Part shown: one piece after another, positions 58,629-64,000 of the stretch
Layout of the letters: every line of letters starts with the position of its first letter
Position numbering within the stretch: position 1 is the first letter of the stretch
DNA from: Natrinema mahii
GTDB lineage: Archaea; Halobacteriota; Halobacteria; Halobacteriales; Natrialbaceae
Length of the DNA stretch: 64,000 nucleotides
NCBI GenBank assembly: GCA_000690595.2
Contig: JHUT02000001.1
Location: 496,001 to 560,000, forward strand
Direction of reading: 5' to 3'
The notes under the pieces: generated by a model
Told to the model about the DNA's origin: nothing
Database searches by the model: none
What the model saw: the letters and a program-made list of their open reading frames with translations, nothing else
Program-made: the position numbers and the translations under genes

Positions 58629-59354
58629 TCAGTCGGCGGCGAGTTCGCGTCTGGCACACGCCGAAAAGGCGAAATCGAGTCGTCGCTCGCGACCGTCCGT
58701 CGACGGGATCGCGCCCCCGCATCTCGTCGAGGAGGGGGTAAAGTCCGGGTCCCAGGCGTAGGAACTCAGCATCGGCGTCGCGACGACCGCATCGCCCGAT
58801 CGAACGGCGACGCCGTGGCGGTGGGCCAATCCGAGCGCGTGCCCGACTTCGTGAAGCAGTACGTGCATCGTCCGCGCCGCCGTCGTGGTCGGGACGATCC
58901 ACTCGTCGCCGAGCAGGTCGTCGACCGACTCGAGTCGGTCGATGTGTCGCGCGCCGCCGACCGACGCGACGTGGGGGGCCCCGTAGCCGGTCGGTGCGTC
59001 CCGCATTCCGCCGTCGGTTACCAACAGGTTGACGCCCGAGACGGGGTCGATGTCACGGCCGCCGAGCCCTCCCGACGCGAGCGCCAGCGGCCACTCGCCA
59101 CGACTGGTGAGGCGTGCGGCGTCCTCGGTCGACACCGAAACCGTGCCACCCACGGTCGGCTCGACGCGCCGCCGCTCGAGCGCGAGCGTCCGTGCGAGGA
59201 ACGCGCGGACGCGGTCGGCCACCCCGTCGTAGCGGCCGGCCCGCTCGGAGAGCCAGATCCGGACCGCGAGGGGGTCGTCGGCCCGCGTCGTATACGCCAG
59301 CGTACCGAGCGACGCCATCGATCCGACGGCACCCAGAAACGCGCGGCGCTTCAC
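58629..59354 (-). CDS. Tat-exported zinc metalloprotease (matrixin-like)
   Basis: The protein has 241 residues from GTG 59354 (MKRRAFLGAVGSMASLGTLAY), a Tat-like signal. The zinc motif HEVGHALGLAH near residue 160 matches HExxHxxGxxH metzincins, and a Met follows 20 residues later (ATPMLSSYAWDP), as for the Met-turn. It is predicted to act outside the membrane on proteins. ATG 59399 (MFTRRNWATAAEV) is an alternative start but would add a 15-residue extension before the twin arginine. Some 10 nt separate it from the upstream small ORF. Confidence 0.85.
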   Translation of the reverse strand: MKRRAFLGAVGSMASLGTLAYTTRADDPLAVRIWLSERAGRYDGVADRVRAFLARTLALERRRVEPTVGGTVSVSTEDAARLTSRGEWPLALASGGLGGRDIDPVSGVNLLVTDGGMRDAPTGYGAPHVASVGGARHIDRLESVDDLLGDEWIVPTTTAARTMHVLLHEVGHALGLAHRHGVAVRSGDAVVATPMLSSYAWDPDFTPSSTRCGGAIPSTDGRERRLDFAFSACARRELAAD

Positions 59355-59408
59355 GGCGACGACTTCCGCGGCCGTCGCCCAGTTCCTGCGGGTGAACATG
59401 GCCGCGCA

Positions 59409-59777
59409 TTAGGGTCGCTCGGTGACGCCGCGTCCGCGTCGTTCCCGTCGGGTATCGACCACGCGGGCGCGGCGACCGGAGACTCGGACCTCGAGGCCGG
59501 CCGGCAGTGCGGTCGGCTCGACCGGCTGGAGCAAGAGCAAGGCGTCCTCGGGGGTTTCGACCAGCCGTCTGTCCGGCCCTCGCTGGCGCAGACAGAGTGC
59601 CCACTCGCCGGACCGGAGTCGGGCACGGACCTGCCAGTCGGTGTAGTACCGACCGTTCGATCCCGCGAAGACGGTTTCGCACGGCGAAGTCACCACGGAC
59701 CGCCCACCCCCGCTCGAGCCGCGAGCCGCCGCCCGGAAACGGATCTCGACATTCTCGTGCGATCCGACCGGGGCCAA
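59409..59777 (-). CDS. Uncharacterised protein upstream of the metalloprotease
   Basis: The frame gives 122 residues with TTG start, with beta-rich segments (RYYTDWQVRARLRSGEWALC, LPAGLEVRVSGRRARVV). It is less acidic than most genes here but the frame has Trp, Tyr and Val typical of folded proteins. A TATA-like CGCGTATATG at 59796-59805 supports a start near 59777; GTG 59696 is an alternative. It would form an operon with the metalloprotease. Moderate confidence only. Confidence 0.45.
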   Translation of the reverse strand: MAPVGSHENVEIRFRAAARGSSGGGRSVVTSPCETVFAGSNGRYYTDWQVRARLRSGEWALCLRQRGPDRRLVETPEDALLLLQPVEPTALPAGLEVRVSGRRARVVDTRRERRGRGVTERP

Positions 59778-60140
59778 CCCCGTCGCCGCTCGGCTTCATA
59801 TACGCGACTGTTAAACGATCGAGACTGTCATCCGGACGCGAATACGGCCGCCGGGATCGCAAGGCGTGATAGCGGCCGATCACGTCAGTAAATACCATTG
59901 TCGGGTCGAGTCCCTGCGTTCGGTCGGCGTCAGCCGGAGTCGCCACACGACCGCGATACCGTTCGAAACACCACCTACCGCGCCGGGACGCGGCGTCGCG
60001 CGGCTCCGTTGGCGTCCGGGACCGAACGGGTGCGAACGACCGGCCCGTCACTGCTCGGCCCCGTCTCTCGACGCCGATGTCCCCAGGTGTTCCGCCGTCT
60101 CGAGCGCGAGACGAGCGCCACTCGAGCGGCAGGTCGACGC
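59778..60140 (-). other. Intergenic spacer without a supported gene
   Basis: The 360 nt between the small ORF promoter and the HTH_10 gene contain only Arg/Ser-rich frames and no notable repeats. Confidence 0.45.
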
Positions 60141-62246
60141 TCACTCGGTGCTGCCGCCGCCCTCGAAGAACTCGCTGAGAATCGCCTTGAGCCCCTTCCG
60201 CAGGTGCTGGTGCATCGTCGGCGGCGAGATATCCATCGCCTCAGCGATGTCCTCGCCGGTACTCTCCCGGGGCCAGTCGAAGAAGCCGCCGTAGTAGGCG
60301 AGTCGCAGGGTCGTAAGCTGCCGGTCCGTGAGTTCATCGAGGATCCGATCGCGACGCTCGGCCGCCGTCCGCACCGGCCGGTCGACCTCCCGCCTCGCGA
60401 CGAGTTCGGTGTTCTCGTAGACGACGGTCAACGCGTCCGCGATCTCCCGGATATCGGCGTCCTGTGAGACCTCGACCAGACAGCGTCCCACGCCGTTCTC
60501 GACGACGACGTCACGGATCGTCGCACCGTGGTTCGCGAGCGTCCGAACGCCGGACTTCGCGAGCCGGATCTCGACCGTACACTGGTCTTCGCCGTCGTGG
60601 ATGAGCCGACACACCTCGACCGAATCGTGTGTCTTCGCCTCCTCGAGGACCGTCTCGCCTCCGATGCCCTCGATCGTGACGTACTGGAAGGTCCGCCCGC
60701 CGGCGGTCGTCCCCGCCCACTCGAGCGAACAGGTACAGCCGCACTTCTCGGAGAGATCGAACGAGAAGGTGTCGCCGTCGTCGATGCGGAACTCGAGTTC
60801 GACGACGGTGTCGGCAAACAGCAGCTGGCGGTTCTTGACGGCCATGATCGTAAAGCCGATCGTCTCGCCGAGCAGTCGGAACCCGGCCCGCTCGCGTTCG
60901 CTGAAGGCGTCGTCCCGACTGGCAAGTACCGTCAACACCCCGTAGGTCGCGTCCTCGTGGGTGATTGGAACGGCAATGGCCGACCGGACGTCGTCCTCGC
61001 GGGCCGCTTCCCGGAGCGGCGCGGGCGTCGCCTCGTCCTCGAGGAGGTGGTTCGTCGTCTGGATTTCGCCCGTTCGGGCGGCTCTGGCGACCGGTCGCTC
61101 CCGGTCGGTAGCGAACTCGGTGCCGTCGCTGACCCGGTCGAGATAGGCGTCGGCCTCGCCCGCGCCCGTTCGATAGGCGAGCCGGCCTTCACCGGTGTGC
61201 TCGGCGATCCACGAGCCACAGTACAGCTCCGAGTCGACGAGTTGCGTACAGACCTCGCGCTCGATGGCGTCGCGGGCGGGTGCCTCGACCAGGGTCTCGA
61301 TCACCTGCCGAACCACCGCGTTGATCCGGTTCAACGTCTCGAGTTGGTCTTGCCGCGACCGGAGCCGCCGTTCGCGTTCGACCCGCTCGGTGATGTCCCG
61401 GGCCAGCCAGACGACGGCGCGTCGCCCCCAGATCCGTTCGCCGATCGGGACGACGCGGGCCTCGAACCGCCGGCGGCCCTCGGTCGTGTCGGCGTCGTAC
61501 TCGACCGATTGAACCTCATCCGTTCGGAGAGCCCGATCGAGACAGTCCTGTAACTCCGCGGCGACCTCGTCCGGAAAAGCGTCGTCGAGTCGGCTGCCGG
61601 GCAGTTCGTCGGCGGTCGTCGTGTACAGGTCCGCCGACTCCGAACGCACCTTCGCTTCCAGATAGGTGCCGTCCTCGCCGATGACGAAGGCCTCGTCGGG
61701 CAGTTCGTTCGCGAGAATGCGGTGATGGCGCTCGTCCGCCGGCGTCGCGCGATCCCGCGACCCGATCGTCGAGACGATCCGGTCGATCGGGTCCTCGTCG
61801 CGCTCGCTCGGGACGTAGTCGGTCGCCCCGGCACGGAGCGCCACCGTGGCGAGGCGCTCGCTGCCGTCCCGCGGGGCGACGATCGTCGGCACGTCCGGCG
61901 TCTCGGCGTGGACCCGTTGCAACAGCGTCTGGATCTCGCCGGGGCAGTCCAGTTCGAGGACGACCCCGCCCGGTGGCGATACTCCCGCTTCGTCTGCGGA
62001 CGTCAGCGCCGTTCGTTCCGTCGTCGTCGAGTCGTCGTCAGTCGCCGGACTCGAGTCGTTCCCGCCGTCCGTTTCGGGACCGCCCCGCCCGGTCGGCGAC
62101 TCGAGGATCGCTCCGATGTCGTCGGCCGTCGACACCGCTCGAACGGCGCGGTCGGTCGCCTGCTCGAGCCGCGGTCGAAGGCGACTCCGTTCGCTTCGAG
62201 CATCGATCACGACGACGATCGGTTGTGGGCAGTATCCAGTGGTCAT
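60141..62246 (-). CDS. HTH_10 regulator with receiver-like, PAS and GAF domains
   Basis: The protein has 701 residues from MTTGYCPQPIVVVID. A receiver-like N-terminal domain (IVVVIDARSERSRLRPRLEQ, with VVLELDCPGEIQTLL at about 115 and ATDYVPSERDEDP at about 160) leads to a PAS domain (ANELPDEAFVIGEDGTYLEA, near 190-320). A GAF domain follows (near 340-490, VCTQLVDSELYCGSWIAEHTG), then a BAT linker and C-terminal HTH_10 (LTDRQLTTLRLAYYGGFFDWPRESTG). No kinase is present. Two promoter-distal starts are possible (62336 or 62246); TTTTATTT at 62310-62317 favours the shorter one with a short leader. Signals and targets are not known. Confidence 0.92.
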   Translation of the reverse strand: MTTGYCPQPIVVVIDARSERSRLRPRLEQATDRAVRAVSTADDIGAILESPTGRGGPETDGGNDSSPATDDDSTTTERTALTSADEAGVSPPGGVVLELDCPGEIQTLLQRVHAETPDVPTIVAPRDGSERLATVALRAGATDYVPSERDEDPIDRIVSTIGSRDRATPADERHHRILANELPDEAFVIGEDGTYLEAKVRSESADLYTTTADELPGSRLDDAFPDEVAAELQDCLDRALRTDEVQSVEYDADTTEGRRRFEARVVPIGERIWGRRAVVWLARDITERVERERRLRSRQDQLETLNRINAVVRQVIETLVEAPARDAIEREVCTQLVDSELYCGSWIAEHTGEGRLAYRTGAGEADAYLDRVSDGTEFATDRERPVARAARTGEIQTTNHLLEDEATPAPLREAAREDDVRSAIAVPITHEDATYGVLTVLASRDDAFSERERAGFRLLGETIGFTIMAVKNRQLLFADTVVELEFRIDDGDTFSFDLSEKCGCTCSLEWAGTTAGGRTFQYVTIEGIGGETVLEEAKTHDSVEVCRLIHDGEDQCTVEIRLAKSGVRTLANHGATIRDVVVENGVGRCLVEVSQDADIREIADALTVVYENTELVARREVDRPVRTAAERRDRILDELTDRQLTTLRLAYYGGFFDWPRESTGEDIAEAMDISPPTMHQHLRKGLKAILSEFFEGGGSTE

Positions 62247-62365
62247 CCGTATTTCCCCCGTCGCGTCCGCCGACACCGCTACCGCCTCGCTCCTTTCTGT
62301 CCCATCGTGACTGTGAAATAAAAGCTTGCTGGTCAAACGCGGTCGATCGGAGCGGACTCGGCCGG

Positions 62366-62452
62366 CTAGAGTAGCCGCTGCAACGAGTCACACACTGATC
62401 GCAACGCCGTCGTTCGATTCAGGTGTGCAATGACGTTCAGCGGTTACTATCG
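62366..62452 (+). mobile_element. Palindromic MITE, copy 2
   Basis: The element is about 87 bp and related to the one at 51212: CTAGAGTAGCCGCTGCAAC, CACACTGATC and AGGTGTGCAATGACGTTCAG are recognisable, while the outer ends have eroded. Its right end is inside the 3' end of the MTH865-like gene and supplies its last codons and stop. Confidence 0.7.
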
Positions 62453-62700
62453 AGTTCGCCTCGCTCCCGCAACGCTTCGATCAGGTCGTCTACGAGGGGT
62501 TCGACGCCCTCGTAGGGGAAGTCACCGCCGTCGGTCTTGGTGTACAGTTCCATCGCGGTCATCGAGAACTCTCCGGCCTCGAATCTCGTGCTCGGGCCGT
62601 CGGGGAGCGCCGGAATCAGCGCCATGGGATCCGAAACGGGATAGTCAGCGCCCTCGAACGCGTCGACCAACTGTTCGCGGAGGTCTGCTTCGGCTGCCAT
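62437..62700 (-). CDS. MTH865-like family protein with MITE-derived C terminus
   Basis: The protein has 87 residues from MAAEADLREQLVDAFEGADY. The conserved core is PVSDPMALIPALPDGPSTRF and FPYEGVEPLVDDLIEALRERG. The function of this small archaeal family is unknown. The last four codons (DSNR) and the TGA at 62437-62439 are inside the inverted end of MITE copy 2, so the original C terminus may have been replaced. ATG at 62700 is the only convincing start. Confidence 0.85.
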   Translation of the reverse strand: MAAEADLREQLVDAFEGADYPVSDPMALIPALPDGPSTRFEAGEFSMTAMELYTKTDGGDFPYEGVEPLVDDLIEALRERGELDSNR

Positions 62701-62749
62701 GGTCTGTCGTGGTCGTTCCGCGGACATTAACTCCCGGGTGCGGTCCCGG

Positions 62750-62953
62750 TCAGCGCCGGCGCATGAATTCGGGGAGGATCCCCCGCTCGGTCGATTCGCC
62801 GGCCGCGGTCGGTTCCGCGCCGCCCCGGTCCGGTTCGGCCTCGCCTCGGAATTCGTCGGACGCGATCCGCTCGCTCCCTCCCGGGCTGGCCGTCCCGGCC
62901 GTCGGAGTATCGGCCGGCGTCCGCTCTCGAGGCCCACTCCGCGAGGGGGACAA
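62750..62953 (-). CDS. Possible small divergent protein of low complexity
   Basis: A TTG-started frame of about 67 codons ends ESTERGILPEFMRRR, which resembles a real C terminus, but the middle is Ser/Gly/Glu-rich and there is no ATG. The promoter palindrome of the RHH gene lies directly before it. Listed with low confidence. Confidence 0.25.
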   Translation of the reverse strand: MSPSRSGPRERTPADTPTAGTASPGGSERIASDEFRGEAEPDRGGAEPTAAGESTERGILPEFMRRR

Positions 62954-62954
62954 A

Positions 62955-62970
62955 TATCGAATATTCGATA
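62955..62970 (+). promoter_or_regulatory. Palindromic operator candidate of the RHH gene
   Basis: TATCGAATATTCGATA is a perfect 16-bp palindrome in the AT-rich promoter; a related ATACGTATTCGAA overlaps its right flank. It is 44 nt before the ATG at 63015. The position suits autoregulation by the ribbon-helix-helix protein. Confidence 0.5.
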
Positions 62971-63014
62971 CGTATTCGAAACAGTGATTAATCAGCGGAG
63001 ACGACTGTCCCCAC

Positions 63015-63404
63015 ATGGCGAAGGATACCGTCAGGTACCCCGACGACGTGGTCGAGGAGATCGACGCGCTCGTCGACGACGGTATGTTCGAGAGCAAATC
63101 CGAGTTCTATCGCTTCTCCGCGGAGTACGTCCTGACCCTGATCAACGACGATCACGACGTCAAGACGTTCAATTTCGACGAGATCAAAGGCGAACTCGAC
63201 ATCAGCGACCGCGACCACGCCGAAGCGCTCGGGGCCGACGGCGGGACCTTCTTCCTCGACGCCGTGATCAACGTCCGCAAACACGGGCTGCGGGGCAACT
63301 ACGAGGCCGCGGAACGCTTCATCGACACCCACTACGACGAGACCGACCAGGAGTGTATCATCCTCGAGGAACTGCTCGGCACCTACCGCGACGAGCCGTC
63401 GTAA
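63015..63404 (+). CDS. Ribbon-helix-helix (CopG-like) DNA-binding protein
   Basis: The protein has 129 residues. The RHH is at the N terminus (MAKDTVRYPDDVVEEIDALV, FESKSEFYRFSAEYVLTLI). The C-terminal about 80 residues form an acidic domain (FDEIKGELDISDRDHAEALG) not typical of minimal RHH proteins. It binds DNA as a dimer of dimers; the palindrome before its start is a natural target. No toxin-like partner gene is seen. GATTAATC at 62986-62993 is the likely promoter core. Confidence 0.9.
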   Translation: MAKDTVRYPDDVVEEIDALVDDGMFESKSEFYRFSAEYVLTLINDDHDVKTFNFDEIKGELDISDRDHAEALGADGGTFFLDAVINVRKHGLRGNYEAAERFIDTHYDETDQECIILEELLGTYRDEPS

Positions 63405-63429
63405 TCGGCCGCCAGTCTCTCTTTCCGAC

Positions 63430-64000
63430 TCACTCGGTGAAGGGTTCGCCCAGCGCCGCCAGATCGACGTTCTCGGCGACGAGTCGGGCCGCCCGATCGG
63501 CGGGTGTCGTGCCGGTCGTCTCGGGTTCCCCCGACGGCGGCCCGTCGCCCGCTCCGTTCCCCGGTCGATCGACGCCGGCCGTCTCGGCGACGTGATCGAG
63601 AAACGCCGCTCGGACCGACTCGTTATCGAACAGACCGTGTAGATAGGTCCCCAGCACGCGCCCGCGGGCCGCACTCGAGTCGCCGAGCGGCCGCGTCACG
63701 TCGCCGACAGCCTCCGTCCGGCCCGCGTGGATCTCGTAGCCCGTCGCGGGACCCTCGGCACCGGCAAGCAGCGGCGACGCCGAGCCGTCGACGGGAACCG
63801 CAGTCTGCTCGAGGCGCTTCTCGCCCTCGAAGCGGGTCTCGACCGGTAGCAGGTCCAGTCCCTCGACGACGTCGTCCTCGCCGGTCCCCTCGAGCGCGGC
63901 GTTGGTGATCCGTTCACCCAACAGCTGATAGCCGCCACAGAGGCCGACGATCGGGCCGTCGAAGGCCGCGAGCGCGTCGGCGTAACCGGCCGCCTGCAGC
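63430..64000 (-). CDS. cobQ: Cobyric acid synthase CobQ, C-terminal part
   Basis: The frame continues past the window end; about 189 C-terminal residues are visible. GPIVGLCGGYQLLGERI holds the glutaminase-1 Cys nucleophile of CobQ/CbiP. GYEIHAGRTE and VLGTYLHGLFDN (catalytic His) are other landmarks. CobQ amidates four side chains of adenosylcobyrinic diamide in cobamide synthesis. Confidence 0.92.
   Translation of the reverse strand, partial: LQAAGYADALAAFDGPIVGLCGGYQLLGERITNAALEGTGEDDVVEGLDLLPVETRFEGEKRLEQTAVPVDGSASPLLAGAEGPATGYEIHAGRTEAVGDVTRPLGDSSAARGRVLGTYLHGLFDNESVRAAFLDHVAETAGVDRPGNGAGDGPPSGEPETTGTTPADRAARLVAENVDLAALGEPFTE

Overview
The window is from a haloarchaeon, most likely a Natrialbales-type genome (Haloterrigena/Natrinema-like; this is inference). 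The evidence is high GC with acidic coding sequence, TFB, HTH_10 bacterio-opsin-activator regulators, Tat-dependent secretion, an Orc1/Cdc6 gene surrounded by haloarchaeal origin recognition boxes, and many leaderless-type promoters. No tRNA, rRNA or CRISPR array was seen. Both ends cut through genes: a toroid-fold protein on the left and cobyric acid synthase on the right.

Region 1-34.7 kb is an accessory surface-glycan or exopolysaccharide island, interrupted by a housekeeping block. The glycan genes are two GT4 glycosyltransferases, two paralogous GT-C-like membrane proteins, a DUF1616 membrane protein, three FemAB/GNAT-like transferases, a GNAT protein, a polysaccharide deacetylase, two alkaline-phosphatase-superfamily hydrolases, a PP-loop ATPase with a Cys4 site, a DegT-type aminotransferase and three Tat-exported beta-helix proteins. 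Most of these transcription units carry an ATAACAA box 26-37 nt before the start codon. The three beta-helix genes instead share a three-block promoter. Between 22.7 and 30.7 kb lie a membrane-anchored HTH protein, TFB, an IS1341-type TnpB element that split a small gene, an XPB-like helicase and a HerA-like ATPase.

Region 34.7-50.6 kb holds an NSS symporter, glmM and glmS for amino-sugar precursor synthesis, small zinc-ribbon and acidic proteins, two HTH_10 regulators (one of them a large multi-sensor protein), UspA, a Sco1-TlpA-CcdA redox/copper operon and a divergent DUF7350-like lipoprotein.

Region 50.6-53.6 kb is a replication origin. Nine ORB elements, an AT-rich unwinding candidate and orc1/cdc6 are accompanied by many short tandem duplications (several with a 23-bp period) and a small palindromic MITE.

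Region 53.6-64 kb carries an M24 peptidase, an 18-bp tandem array, otsA-otsB for trehalose, a PhiH1-repressor-like HTH protein, a Tat-type metalloprotease, a third HTH_10 regulator, a second MITE copy that supplies the stop codon of an MTH865-like gene, an RHH protein under a palindromic operator, and cobQ.

The least expected observations are three very short ORFs, each beginning about 24-31 nt after a promoter element and ending in a 4-nt ATGA/GTGA overlap with the next real gene, and the promoter code shared by the glycan genes.
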